Assembly (NCBI RefSeq): GCF_016862095.1
Contig: NZ_BOMH01000002.1
Span: 1 to 64,000 of the forward strand
Direction of reading: 5' to 3'
DNA from: Actinoplanes cyaneus
Lineage (GTDB): Bacteria; Actinomycetota; Actinomycetes; Mycobacteriales; Micromonosporaceae
DNA length: 64,000 nucleotides
Shown here: positions 1 through 8,122 of the stretch, one piece after another
Position numbering within the stretch: the stretch's first letter is position 1
How the letters are laid out: each line of letters begins with the position of its first letter
Program-made: the position numbers and the translations under genes
Notes under the pieces: generated by a model
What the model was told of the DNA's origin: nothing
Seen by the model: the letters and a program-made list of their open reading frames with translations, nothing else
Database searches by the model: none

Positions 1-116
1 GCCCTCGCCCTCGCCCTCGCCCTCGCCCTCGCCCTCGCCCTCGCCCTCGCCCTCGCCCTCGCCCTCGCCCGCACCCGCACCCGCACCCGCACCCGCACCC
101 GCACCCGCACCGGCAG
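1..116. repeat. hexanucleotide tandem repeats (GCCCTC then GCACCC)
   Basis: About eleven copies of GCCCTC (1-66) run straight into about seven copies of GCACCC (to about 111). On the plus strand, frame 2 reads as Pro-Ser repeats followed by Pro-Ala repeats and stays open from the left edge to a TGA at 176-178. It could therefore be the C-terminal tail of a proline-rich protein that starts outside the window. The minus strand would read Gly-Ala/Glu-Gly repeats. Codon periodicity cannot separate coding from non-coding here, so I call only the repeat. Confidence 0.9.
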
Positions 117-178
117 CATCACTCTCACCCAGCAGGCAAGCTCCCCAGGGGGAACTCAGCCCACCCGCCACCCACTGA
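2..178 (+). CDS. possible C-terminal end of a Pro-Ser/Pro-Ala-rich protein (partial)
   Basis: This open frame enters from the left edge, reads as about 22 residues of alternating Pro-Ser, then about 15 of Pro-Ala, and ends with a short tail (SLSPSRQAPQGELSPPATH) before TGA at 176-178. Alternating PS and PA tracts are common linkers or tails in secreted and wall-associated actinobacterial proteins. No folded domain is visible, and the same DNA is open in other frames, so coding status is uncertain. Confidence 0.25.
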   Translation, partial: PSPSPSPSPSPSPSPSPSPSPSPAPAPAPAPAPAPAPAASLSPSRQAPQGELSPPATH

Positions 179-390
179 CACCACGCCGCCCCTGTCGAAG
201 CCAGGCATACCCACCCCGTCGGCCTCCAGCCGCCCACGGCAGGGGCGGCCCTCCACCTCCCACCTCCAGCCAGCAGCCAGCAGCCAGCAGCCAGCAGCCA
301 GCACGCCACGCCACGCCACGCCACGCCACGCCACAGAGAATGATGTCGAAAGGCGTCCTCACCGCACCCGATAAAGGCTCAGCTACGCAC
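179..390. other. intergenic stretch with short tandem repeats
   Basis: No convincing gene. It contains four or five copies of the 7-mer CCAGCAG (about 270-300) followed at once by about six copies of the 5-mer CACGC (about 302-333). The short ORFs here are only repeat translations. Confidence 0.6.
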
Positions 391-1284
391 TTAAAAGGCA
401 CACCCAAATGTCGGCGGACCACGCCCACTAGACACCTTGAAACCGCAGCGAAAAACCCCAATAATATCCGCTCTGAGCCGAACCAAAGCCCGGTGACCAC
501 AACGAACCCGGCGGCATCCCACCTTATCGAGTGCCACCTTGACCACCATCACACACCAGCCCACTAAAACAATGAACAACCCAGCTCGCCCACGGCCGTC
601 CCCAAGCCGAAAACTTACGGGTGAGGACGATCCGGCCACGCGCTGCGGCGCGGGCTGCGCCGCGGGCAACGGCGCGAGCGGCGGCGCGGGCTGTGCCGTG
701 GACGGCGGCGCGAGCGGCGGCGCAGGCTGTGCCGTGGACGGCGGCGCAGTCTCCGGCGCGCGCTGCGGCGTGGGCTGTGCCGCGGGCAACGGCGCGCGCT
801 GCGGCGCAGGCCACGGCGCGGTCCACGGCGCGAGCCGCGGCGCGGGCTGTGCCGTGGACCGCGGCGCGAACTGCGGCGCGGGTGGCGGCGCGAGCCGCGA
901 CGCGGTCTCGGGCGCGGGTGGCGGCGCGGGTGGCGGCGCGAGCTCCGAGGACGGTGGTACTTCACCGGCAGCTTGGCCTGCCGACGGGGCGGCAACCGGT
1001 GCCAGCGGGCTCGGACCAGGGTCCACTGGCTGCGGCGGAACAGAAACTACTGACACCGCCTGCCGCTGCTGATCCTCACCTGCGGTGACGGCCGCCCACG
1101 CCGCCGAAGCACCCCAACCCGCCCGGACCAGCTTCCGCGCATGGCGCTGCCGTAAACCCCAAGCACGATGCCGCTCATGCTCACGCCGGAACTCCTCTCG
1201 CTCCGCCGAGTAATTGCGCGCCAGAGTGCGGTCCCGCATTCCTGCGACCTCTGCCCGACTGAACAACGACATCTGCGCCACCAT
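391..1284 (-). CDS. hypothetical protein with basic helical N-terminus and Pro/Ala/Gln-rich repeat region
   Basis: 297 residues from the chosen ATG. Residues 1-60 are charged and probably helical (RAEVAGMRDRTLARNYSAER, then a run rich in Glu/Arg/His), which looks like real protein. From about residue 85 the sequence becomes Pro/Ala-rich with imperfect units such as STAQPAPPLAP and PAAQPAPQ. The last 80 residues include a hydrophobic stretch (GLFIVLVGWCVMVV), then a basic tail. The frame is open upstream to 1779, but that extension is low in quality. A second in-frame ATG at 1272 is a possible start. The repeat tract is open in several frames, so the C-terminal half is less certain than the N-terminal half. 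I do not recognise a named family; function unknown. Confidence 0.5.
   Translation of the reverse strand: MVAQMSLFSRAEVAGMRDRTLARNYSAEREEFRREHERHRAWGLRQRHARKLVRAGWGASAAWAAVTAGEDQQRQAVSVVSVPPQPVDPGPSPLAPVAAPSAGQAAGEVPPSSELAPPPAPPPAPETASRLAPPPAPQFAPRSTAQPAPRLAPWTAPWPAPQRAPLPAAQPTPQRAPETAPPSTAQPAPPLAPPSTAQPAPPLAPLPAAQPAPQRVAGSSSPVSFRLGDGRGRAGLFIVLVGWCVMVVKVALDKVGCRRVRCGHRALVRLRADIIGVFRCGFKVSSGRGPPTFGCAF
655..945. repeat. imperfect GGCGCG-rich tandem repeats inside the hypothetical gene
   Basis: Degenerate units of 12-30 bp built on GGCGCGGGCTGTGCCGTGGA repeat through this stretch. They encode the Pro/Ala/Gln tail of the minus-strand protein. Unit number is expected to vary between strains. Confidence 0.75.
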
Positions 1285-1609
1285 TTGATTATCCCGCCCC
1301 CGAGACCCCGGCGTAAGTCTCACGACGTACCAAAAGTTATTTCCCCTAAAGAGCGCCGAAGCGGAACTTAGTACCGAACTGCGGGGATGGCCGAATTGCC
1401 CCCACCTGCGTTCCGGATGAATGGCGGCGCGTAATCTATGCCGATATCGCTGACGTCGCGAATCGCGCTCGGGCCGGCTTCCGCCGTCGCACGCCCAGCC
1501 GGCCGCCTGCCCGAGCCGATGACCGGCCGCCTGCCCCGAGCCGATGAGCGGAGGCGACCTCGCGTGACATGCCGGGTCAAGGACGCGCGTTGCGAGATCC
1601 ACCGCCGGG
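1285..1609. other. intergenic region with short duplications
   Basis: No gene is supported. It includes the promoter side of the hypothetical gene (AT-richer segment about 1320-1370) and a duplicated segment around 1500-1550 (two copies of GGCCGCCTGCCC-GAGCCGATGA). The adjacent 3' end of the XRE gene is itself partly duplicated. Confidence 0.5.
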
Positions 1610-1636
1610 TCAAGGATGCGCGTTGCGGAATCCACC
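1570..1636. repeat. tandem 34-bp duplication at the XRE gene 3' end
   Basis: GCCGGGTCAAGGACGCGCGT (1570-) and GCCGGGTCAAGGATGCGCGT (1604-) begin two copies of a segment about 33-34 bp long. They differ at only a few positions. The second copy carries the last codons and stop of the XRE-cupin gene, and the first copy lies just beyond the stop. Confidence 0.8.
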
Positions 1637-2203
1637 AGGTGACAGCTGAGCGCGCTCGCCCTGCACGCCGAAGAGGGTGAGCAACTCGGCGGCCTGGTCG
1701 CCGGCGCTGCCGATCCAGTGCGGTGTCCTGGTGTCGAACTCGGCCGCTTCGCCGATGCCGAGCTGGAACACCTGCTCACCGAGCACGAAGGTGACGCTGC
1801 CGTTGAGGACGTAGAACCACTCGTACCCGTCGTGGGTCTTCAGGGTCTTCGAAGCCGCCTGCCCGGCGGGCGGATAGATCACCTTGTATGCCTGCACGCC
1901 GCCGGCCCGCCGCGTCAACGGGATGATCGTCAGTCCGGAGCGGCGTACGGGCCGCAGGTGGATGCGCGGGTCACCGGTGGGAGGCGCCGCGACCAGGTCG
2001 TCGAGCGGGACGCCGTAGGCGCGGGCCAGGGGCAGGAGCTGCTCCAGTGTGGGACGGAGCTTGCCGGTCTCCAGCCGAGAAAGGGTGCTGGTGGTGAGCC
2101 CGGTCTCGGCTGCCAGCGCACTCAGCGTGATGCCCCGGGTGCGACGCAGCGCGCGCAGGCGCGGCCCGACCCCCGCGAGAACATCCTCTGCCCTGTCGTC
2201 CAT
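1610..2203 (-). CDS. XRE-family transcriptional regulator with C-terminal cupin
   Basis: 197 residues. An HTH_3 domain covers about residues 14-70 (LRALRRTRGITLSALAAETG, then LTTSTLSRLETGKLRPTLEQ), followed by a cupin_2 barrel at about 105-180 (THDGYEWFYVLNGSVTFVLG, ending in FDTRTPHWIGS). This XRE-cupin arrangement is known in ligand-sensing repressors that control small metabolic or detoxification operons. The ATG at 2203 was chosen because the homology begins immediately after it. It is divergent from the DinB-like gene at 2377, with two inverted repeats just upstream, so autoregulation and control of that gene are likely. The ligand is unknown. Confidence 0.9.
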   Translation of the reverse strand: MDDRAEDVLAGVGPRLRALRRTRGITLSALAAETGLTTSTLSRLETGKLRPTLEQLLPLARAYGVPLDDLVAAPPTGDPRIHLRPVRRSGLTIIPLTRRAGGVQAYKVIYPPAGQAASKTLKTHDGYEWFYVLNGSVTFVLGEQVFQLGIGEAAEFDTRTPHWIGSAGDQAAELLTLFGVQGERAQLSPGGFRNAHP

Positions 2204-2205
2204 GA

Positions 2206-2237
2206 CCGCATTTTGCGGATCTGCAAGTTCTCTTGCA
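2206..2237. promoter_or_regulatory. two inverted repeats, candidate XRE operator
   Basis: CCGCA-TTT-TGCGG (2206-2218) lies next to TGCAAG-TTCT-CTTGCA (2222-2237), directly before the XRE-cupin start codon at 2203. The second is a perfect 6-bp-arm palindrome, which suits a dimeric HTH_3 repressor. Its role is inferred from position. Confidence 0.5.
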
Positions 2238-2376
2238 ACGGGCAACAGAGGGTGACGATCCTGACCGCGGAGGTCACCGTCATGATCGCAACAACGACGT
2301 CTGTGCAGCCCGGGCACCAGCCGCCCTCCACAGCCGGCGTCACCGACCACGTTCCCCTCATTGAACGGGCCGGCGC

Positions 2377-2862
2377 ATGAGCCGACGGGTGAAGGACGCC
2401 GGGCCCCCGTGGACCGGCGCCGAGGAACGGGCCACGCTGCTGGGGTTCCTCGACTACCTGCGCGACTCGATCGCGGGCAAGGTCACCGACGTGCCCGAAC
2501 CGCACGTCCGCACCCCTGGCGTGCCCTCCGGCACCAACCTCCTCGGCCTGATCAAACACCTGACCCGGGTCGAACGGTTCTACTTCCTCGGCGAACCGAT
2601 CCACAGCGTCCGCCGCACCATGCGACCCGCCCGGGCCGAGACCGTCGACAGCCTGCTCGCCGATTACCGGCAGACGACCGCGCAGGCGAACGAGGTCATC
2701 GAGAGCTGGACCGACCTCACCCTCGACGCCCCTCGCCCACCCGGGCGCGGCCTGCCGCCGTCGAGGAGGTGGGTCCTGGTGCACCTGATCGAGGAGACCA
2801 GCCGGCATGCCGGCCACGCCGACATCCTCCGCGAGCAGATCGACGGATCGACCGGCCGCTGA
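2377..2862 (+). CDS. DinB / DUF664 family protein
   Basis: 161 residues. It matches the DUF664 branch of the DinB four-helix bundle superfamily, which includes thiol (mycothiol, bacillithiol) S-transferases and metal-binding enzymes. Family signatures seen are NLLGLIKHLTRVERFYFLGE near residues 59-78 and VLVHLIEETSRHAGHADILR near 131-150. They supply the three His ligands expected for the metal site (LIKHLTRVE, and EETSRHAGHAD). It is divergent from the XRE-cupin regulator, which probably controls it. Substrate unknown. Confidence 0.88.
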   Translation: MSRRVKDAGPPWTGAEERATLLGFLDYLRDSIAGKVTDVPEPHVRTPGVPSGTNLLGLIKHLTRVERFYFLGEPIHSVRRTMRPARAETVDSLLADYRQTTAQANEVIESWTDLTLDAPRPPGRGLPPSRRWVLVHLIEETSRHAGHADILREQIDGSTGR

Positions 2863-2990
2863 CAATCTCGGCCGACGGCGCCCACGGGACGACCTACGGG
2901 TCGCCGGTGGCGGGGATGGTGCTCACCGTGGCTTGCCTCCTCGTGCGGGCGAGGTGCTCTTCGGCGGGGCCGAGGTGCTGCAGGACCACC

Positions 2991-3359
2991 TTGGTTCAGC
3001 AGGTAGCCGCCGCACCCGCCTGCACCGGGCCGCGGGAGGCGGTCACCTCCGCGCTGGGCACCGCAGACGACGTCCTTCCGGCCGACCGGGAGTCCTCCCG
3101 CCAGCGCCAGCGCGTCATCACGGCACACCCCGACCTGCAGGAACGAGAACTCATCAAGCTCGCCACGCTGTGCGGGGCTCTGGCCGGCGCCCTGCAGCGG
3201 CGCGGAGTCCCGGAGCGCACGGCCCGGCTGGCCGCCGACACGGCGATCGCGGTCTTCACGGCCGCGTTCGCCCGCTGGCTGGAGACGCCGGAGCGACCGG
3301 ACTTCGCCACGCTCGTCCACGAGGCAGTCGAGGAACAACGGGCGGTCGTCGGAGGGTAG
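2991..3359 (+). pseudogene. TetR-family regulator remnant lacking its DNA-binding domain
   Basis: The readable frame encodes about 120 residues that look like the C-terminal half of a TetR-family regulator (QRVITAHPDLQERELIKLAT, RRGVPERTARLAADTAIAVF, TAAFARWLETPERPDFATLV). The N-terminal HTH of about 50 residues is missing. Neither this frame nor the other two contain it between the DinB-like gene and 2991. No good start codon or ribosome site precedes it (a TTG lies at 2991). The most likely reading is a gene that lost its 5' part by deletion. Confidence 0.55.
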
Positions 3360-3389
3360 TCAAGGCGCAGGCCGTACGGCCGGCGGCGA

Positions 3390-6300
3390 TCAGCGGTCGG
3401 GAAGTGACGTTGCCAGCTGAGCCCGCTTGGTCACGGACAGTTTCTGGAAGATGTGGGTCAGGTGCGTCTCGACAGTGCGGCGGGTGACGTAGAGCTGGTC
3501 GGCGATCTGCTTGTTGCTGTGCCCGAGCGCCGCCAGCACGGCGACCCGCTGCTCGGCCGGGGTCAGCGCGCCCGGCCCGGAGACGACAGTGCGCCGCGGG
3601 CGGCCACCGGCGGCCAGCAACTCCTGGCGGGCGCGGCGGGCGATCAGGCGCATGCCGCCCTGCTCGGCCAGGTCCAGGGCCTGGGTGAGCGGCGCGCGGG
3701 CGGCGGTGCGCTGGTTGGCACGGCGCAGGGCGGCGCCCAGGTCGGTCAGGACGCGGGCGTGTTCCAGGCGCATCGGGGACGTGGACAGCAGGTGGGCGGC
3801 CTGGGTCAGCAGCGGGACGGCCTCGGCCGGGGTGACCGTGCGGGCCAGCGCGCGCAGGCCGGCGGCGCGCGGGCCGGGCAGTCCGACCCGTGCGGCCAGG
3901 TCCAGGTGTTCCTCGGCCAGGCGGCGGGCGGCCGGCGGGTCACCGAGCGCGGCCAGGGCGAAGCAGTCGTCGACGCGCCACGCCGCCAGGCCCGGATGCC
4001 GGATGTCCAGGGCACGCCAGGTCGCGGCGGCCGCGATCAGGTCGGCGTGCGCATCGGCCGGGCGGTGCTGGGCCAGCCGCAGCCGGGCCCGGCGCTCCAG
4101 CAGCAGTCCGGTCCGCAGCTGTCCCGCCCGCAGCCCACCCGGCGCCACTCCGGCCCGCCCGCTCGCAGCCCACCCGCTCCCAGGCTGGCCGCTCCCCGAC
4201 TGGCCGCTCCCCGACTGGCCGCTCCCAGGCTGCCCACTCCCAGGCTGTGCGCTCCCAGGCTGACCCGTCCCAGGGCGGGCCGGCTTGGCGGAAACGGCGG
4301 CCGGGTGGTCCGGAAGGCCCCAGCCCCGGGACTCGGCGACGGCCAGCGCGGCGTCGGCACCCGACAGATCGTCGGCCTCGGTCAGCGCCTCCACCAGCGG
4401 GAACAGCGTCCAGACCAGGCCCGGCGCCGGCGGGTTGGCGAGCTTGAACTCGAACGCGAACCGGGCGTCCGGCACGGCGTCGCGCACCCGCCCGGCCGGC
4501 ACCAGGGCGTGCGCTCGGAGGAAGCTGCCGTGGGCCAGCGCGGTCATCCAGCCACGCGGGCGGACCTGGTCGATCAGCCCGTCGCAGAGCGCCCGGACGA
4601 TGTCCAGCTCTTCCGCGGCGACCAGGGCGAACTTGAGGACGGTCGCGAGCAGGGAGTCGATGTCGGCGTCCAGGACCGAGCTCAGGATCGCGGCGGTCTC
4701 GGCCGCCGGGCGGGCCTCGGCGATCGACAGGTGCCCGTGGTGGACGCCCCACATCGGGGACGCGCCGGGCCACGGATGCCGGAGCGTCCGTGCTCGCGCG
4801 TCAGCCTCGGTCGTGGCGTCGAGCCAGGCGGAACAGACCAGCTCGGCCTCGATGCGGTCGAGGACCGCCGGGTCGGCCGGACTCGCGGGGCCCGCGGCCA
4901 GGCTCGCGGGGCCGACGGCCGGACTCGCGGGGCCGGCCGCCGGGATCACCGGATCGACGGCCGGACTCGCGGGACCGACCGCCGGACTCGCGGAGCCGAC
5001 GGGCGGGCTCGCGGGACCGAGGGCCGGGCCGGGCTCGAGGATCTGGTGGCAGAGCCGCAGGGCGTCGTCGTGGAAGCCCGCCATCCCGAGCGCCCGCGCC
5101 CCGGCAAGGGTGATCGCCGCGCGCTGATCAGGATCGGTCGCGCAGTCGACGGCCCGGGCCAGCAGCGGGTAGGACTCCGGTTTGACCTGCTCGGCGGTGA
5201 CCAGCCCGAGACGACAGAGCAGATCCGCTTCGGCGTACGCCTCGATCGCGCCCTCGGCCAGCGCCCGGAGCAGGAAGGTGGCGGCGTTCTGCGGCGCGCC
5301 GCGGTGCCAGGCACGGTCGGAGGCGGTGCTCAGTGCCTCGACGGTCCCGGGTTCACCCGCGGGTTCGGTGCGCAGCAGGTGCAGCGCGACGGTCTCCGGG
5401 CCGGCCCGCTCGGTGACGAGCATGCGGGCGGCCCGGCCGTGCCACAGCGCACGCTCCCCCGGCGGCAGACCGTTGTAGAGCGCCGCCGCGACCAGGGGGT
5501 GCACCAGCGCGTACCCCTCAATCGTCTCCTCCAGGAGGCCGGCGGACCGCAACCGATCAGCGAGCCGCAACGCCCGCGGATGATCCAGACCGGTCAGATC
5601 GCGGGCCTGCCGCAGCGGCGCGCCACGGCCCAGCACGGCGAACGCACGGGCGAGATCGGCCGTGCCGTCCGGCAGCCGGGCGAGTTGGCGGTCGACCGCG
5701 CGGGCCACCTGGTCGGGGCCGAAGTCGCTGAGCCCGGCGGCGACCTCCTCGGACGGCTCGACGCGCTCGGCGGCGAGGTGGTCGAGCAGCGCGCCGAGCA
5801 GGAACGGGTTCCCGGCCGTCGCGCCGTGGCAGGCCCTGGTGAACGCGGGCCCGGCCGTGGGGAGGCGGTCCAGCACGATCGACCGGACCGCCTCCGGTCC
5901 CAGCGGGGCCGGCCGCACCGGTGCCCCGGCCGCGGCGAGCAGCTCGGCGAGCAGGTCCGGCTCGGCCGGTGGCTCGCCGGAGCGGACCGCGCACAGGATC
6001 CCGAGCGGCAGCCCGCTCATCCGGCGGGTGAGCTGCCCGAGCCAGCGCAGTGACGGCGCATCGGCCCAATGTACGTCGTCGACCAGCAGCAGTGTCGCCG
6101 CCCGCGCGGCGAGTCCACAGGTGAGCCACGTCAGCCCGTGCGCCGAGGCCTGCATGGCATCCCCGGCCGGGGCCTGTGTGGCACCCTCGTCGTCGAGCGC
6201 GCGCCGGGCCGGGGCGGCGGCGCCGACGGCCAGGGTGTCCCACTCGCCGCTCTCCCGCAGCGGGGCGAACAGTTGCCGGGCGATCCCCCAGCCGGCGTCG

Positions 6301-6503
6301 CGTTCGAGCGGGCCGCCCCACGCCGGGAGCACCCGCAGGCCGGCCGCGGCGGCTCCGGTGCCGGCCGCGGCGAGCAGACTGGACTTGCCGATGCCGGCCG
6401 GGCCCTCGACCACGATCACCGCACCGGTCCCGGAGCGCACCTGTCCGAGCCGGTGGACGAGCATCGCCAGCTCCGCATCGCGCTGTAGCAACAGCCGCGG
6501 CAT
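3390..6503 (-). CDS. LuxR-family regulator with N-terminal AAA ATPase (LAL type)
   Basis: 1037 residues, the usual size for large ATP-binding LuxR regulators. Order of parts: Walker A GPAGIGKSS at 34-42; Walker B LLLVDDVHWAD at about 138-148; a long helical middle region with TPR character; C-terminal LuxR HTH in the last 65 residues (LTPAEQRVAVLAALGHSNKQ, VTRRTVETHLTHIFQKL). The ATG at 6503 was chosen because homology starts at MPRLLLQRDAELA; the frame is open to 6557. Two low-complexity inserts interrupt the middle region: a 7-residue unit (GPASPAV-like) at about 493-543 and a 5-residue unit (QPGSG-like) at about 744-779. The divergent neighbour is a methyltransferase. Target genes unknown. 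Confidence 0.92.
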   Translation of the reverse strand: MPRLLLQRDAELAMLVHRLGQVRSGTGAVIVVEGPAGIGKSSLLAAAGTGAAAAGLRVLPAWGGPLERDAGWGIARQLFAPLRESGEWDTLAVGAAAPARRALDDEGATQAPAGDAMQASAHGLTWLTCGLAARAATLLLVDDVHWADAPSLRWLGQLTRRMSGLPLGILCAVRSGEPPAEPDLLAELLAAAGAPVRPAPLGPEAVRSIVLDRLPTAGPAFTRACHGATAGNPFLLGALLDHLAAERVEPSEEVAAGLSDFGPDQVARAVDRQLARLPDGTADLARAFAVLGRGAPLRQARDLTGLDHPRALRLADRLRSAGLLEETIEGYALVHPLVAAALYNGLPPGERALWHGRAARMLVTERAGPETVALHLLRTEPAGEPGTVEALSTASDRAWHRGAPQNAATFLLRALAEGAIEAYAEADLLCRLGLVTAEQVKPESYPLLARAVDCATDPDQRAAITLAGARALGMAGFHDDALRLCHQILEPGPALGPASPPVGSASPAVGPASPAVDPVIPAAGPASPAVGPASLAAGPASPADPAVLDRIEAELVCSAWLDATTEADARARTLRHPWPGASPMWGVHHGHLSIAEARPAAETAAILSSVLDADIDSLLATVLKFALVAAEELDIVRALCDGLIDQVRPRGWMTALAHGSFLRAHALVPAGRVRDAVPDARFAFEFKLANPPAPGLVWTLFPLVEALTEADDLSGADAALAVAESRGWGLPDHPAAVSAKPARPGTGQPGSAQPGSGQPGSGQSGSGQSGSGQPGSGWAASGRAGVAPGGLRAGQLRTGLLLERRARLRLAQHRPADAHADLIAAAATWRALDIRHPGLAAWRVDDCFALAALGDPPAARRLAEEHLDLAARVGLPGPRAAGLRALARTVTPAEAVPLLTQAAHLLSTSPMRLEHARVLTDLGAALRRANQRTAARAPLTQALDLAEQGGMRLIARRARQELLAAGGRPRRTVVSGPGALTPAEQRVAVLAALGHSNKQIADQLYVTRRTVETHLTHIFQKLSVTKRAQLATSLPDR
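4165..4272. repeat. 15-bp in-frame tandem repeat in the LuxR gene
   Basis: About seven copies of a 15-bp unit (CTCCCAGGCTGGCCG-like) encode repeated QPGSG/QSGSG in the LuxR-type protein. The unit length is a multiple of three, so copy changes keep the frame. Confidence 0.85.
4876..5030. repeat. 21-bp in-frame tandem repeat in the LuxR gene
   Basis: About seven imperfect 21-bp units (GGCCGGACTCGCGGGGCCGAC-type) encode GPASPAV-like heptads in the LuxR-type regulator, probably a flexible linker between the ATPase and the C-terminal half. Confidence 0.85.
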
Positions 6504-6505
6504 GG

Positions 6506-6524
6506 CGACGACCGTACGTCGTCG
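6506..6524. promoter_or_regulatory. inverted repeat between divergent LuxR and methyltransferase genes
   Basis: CGACGAC-CGTAC-GTCGTCG is a perfect 7-bp-arm palindrome three bases upstream of the LuxR start codon and 70 bases before the methyltransferase start. Regulatory use is inferred from position only. Confidence 0.35.
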
Positions 6525-6593
6525 TGGTCCTGCGCGAAACCTCGTGGTCGGATCCACGATTCAACACGTCGCCGGCGGGTCCAGCCTGGGTGC

Positions 6594-7382
6594 ATGGAAA
6601 CCACTGATTACGCGCTGGGACGCACCGACGCGGAGATCGAACGGGTGCGCGCGCAGGCACGGCTCTGGTCCGCGGACACCGCCCGGCTGCTGGACCGTCT
6701 CGGGCTCGCCCCGGGTGAGCGCTGCCTGGACGCGGGGTGCGGGCCGGGCGAGACGATGCGGTTGATGGCCGAGCGGGTCGGCCCGTCCGGCGAGGTGACC
6801 GGCATCGACGTGGACCCGGGGATCAGCAGGCTCGCGCCGGGCCGGGTGATCGTTCACGACCTGACCGCCGACGAGCCGGTGCCGGGCGGCCCGTACGACC
6901 TGGTGCACGCCCGGCTGCTGCTGTTCCACACGCCGCGGCAGGCGGACGTGCTGCGCCGCCTGTGGGACGCCGTCGCGCCGGGCGGGCGGCTGCTGGTGCA
7001 GGACTACGACATGCGCCCGGTCGGGATGAACCCGGTGCTCGACATCAGCGAGGAGATGACCGGGGTGGTCGTCGCGGCGTTCGGGGCGGCCGGCTGCGAC
7101 GTGCGGGCCGGCAGCCGGTTGCCGTACCTGATGGCCGAGGCCGGGATCGGCGCGCCGGACGGCACCGACGTCGCGGGCCGGCTGGTCCCGTCCGCCGTGG
7201 GCCTGCCGATCCTGGAGAGCGTCTACCGCAGCCTGCTGCCGGTGGCGTTCGCGCACGGCCTGACCACGCCTGAGGAGTCCGCGAAGGCCATCGACACGCT
7301 GCGGCGCGAGACCGCCGCCGAACCGCACCGATACGTCCTGCTTCCCCTGCTGAACGGCGCGTGGAAGACCAAAGGGGAGTGA
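6594..7382 (+). CDS. class I SAM-dependent methyltransferase
   Basis: 262 residues. The SAM-binding motif I is LDAGCGPGETMRLMAE at about residues 43-58, followed by the acidic residue of motif II in VTGIDVDPGI. The rest matches a Methyltransf_11/25 fold, with the post-motif strand in VAPGGRLLVQDYD. The N-terminus (METTDYALGRTDAEIERVRA) is typical of actinobacterial small-molecule methyltransferases, so the start is good. The acceptor is unknown. The divergent LuxR regulator may control it. Confidence 0.88.
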   Translation: METTDYALGRTDAEIERVRAQARLWSADTARLLDRLGLAPGERCLDAGCGPGETMRLMAERVGPSGEVTGIDVDPGISRLAPGRVIVHDLTADEPVPGGPYDLVHARLLLFHTPRQADVLRRLWDAVAPGGRLLVQDYDMRPVGMNPVLDISEEMTGVVVAAFGAAGCDVRAGSRLPYLMAEAGIGAPDGTDVAGRLVPSAVGLPILESVYRSLLPVAFAHGLTTPEESAKAIDTLRRETAAEPHRYVLLPLLNGAWKTKGE

Positions 7383-7386
7383 GGGC

Positions 7387-8115
7387 TCAGTCCAGCTGGA
7401 CGCGGTCGATGAGCCCGGCGCCGGTGAACGCCTTGACCAGCGGATCGTGGCCCTCGGTGAAGTGCGCCCAGCTGTCGAAGTGCACGAGGACGATCTGTTC
7501 CGCGCCCAGGATGCGGGCCGCCTCGGCGGCCTGCTCGCTGTCGAGGGTGAGCAGCGCGCCGTCGAAGAGGCCGGTGCGGACGGCGCCGGCGAACAGGATG
7601 GCGGTGTCGACCGGGCCGAAGCGCCCGGCGATCTCCCGGACGTTCTCCAGGGACGCGTTGTCGCCGCTGACGTAGACGGTGGGCAGGCCCGCACCGGTGA
7701 GGACGAAGCCGGTGACGTCGCCGGTGATCGGCTCGCAGCCTTCGGGGCCGTGCCGCGCCGGGACGCCGGTGATCGTCACGTCGCCGAGCACTGCCGACTC
7801 CCACGGGGCCAGGCCGCGGGCGGTGCCGCCGAGACGTCCGGCGCCGCTGACCGTGGTGAGCGTGAGCGGCACCTCGGCGAGCAGGGCGCGGCCGGAGTCG
7901 TCGAGGTTGTCGGCGTGCTCGTCGTGCGAGAGCAGGACGGCGTCGACGCGGCCGAGCGTCTCCGGGCCGGCCTTCGGCGGGGCGAGCTTGGTCAGCTCCG
8001 TCCCGGACGGGGAGACGTACGTCTGCGGCTCGTCGAACGTCGGGTCGGTGAGGAAGCGCAGGCCGCCGTACTCGAAGAGCGCCGTCGGACCGCCGAACGC
8101 CTTGACAGTGATCAT
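7387..8115 (-). CDS. MBL-fold metallo-hydrolase
   Basis: 242 residues of the beta-lactamase-like superfamily (UlaG/lactonase-like branch). The metal motif reads LLSHDEHADNLD: the second half of the canonical HxHxDH is altered to HxxHADN, as in a group of actinobacterial relatives. Later motifs include VPARHGPEG and VYVSGDNASLEN (the bridging Asp). A late VLVHFDSWAHF supplies another His. No signal peptide. It is divergent from the CGNR-type regulator across 72 bp that hold three copies of TCACGGAT, so it is the probable target of that regulator. Its 3' end is convergent with the methyltransferase gene, 4 bp away. Confidence 0.85.
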   Translation of the reverse strand: MITVKAFGGPTALFEYGGLRFLTDPTFDEPQTYVSPSGTELTKLAPPKAGPETLGRVDAVLLSHDEHADNLDDSGRALLAEVPLTLTTVSGAGRLGGTARGLAPWESAVLGDVTITGVPARHGPEGCEPITGDVTGFVLTGAGLPTVYVSGDNASLENVREIAGRFGPVDTAILFAGAVRTGLFDGALLTLDSEQAAEAARILGAEQIVLVHFDSWAHFTEGHDPLVKAFTGAGLIDRVQLD

Positions 8116-8122
8116 GGAAACC

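Noticed and set aside
1..116. CRISPR-like array
   Set aside because: The hexamers are contiguous without spacers, so this is a simple tandem repeat.
539..1088. Plus-strand ORFs rich in GAGCA/AARAA repeats
   Set aside because: They are translations of the repeat tract; only the minus-strand frame continues into non-repetitive, protein-like sequence.
3453..6053. 866-residue plus-strand open frame across the LuxR gene
   Set aside because: It is antisense to a full-length, motif-bearing regulator and has low-complexity Gly/Arg-rich composition, as expected for an opposite-strand frame in very GC-rich DNA.
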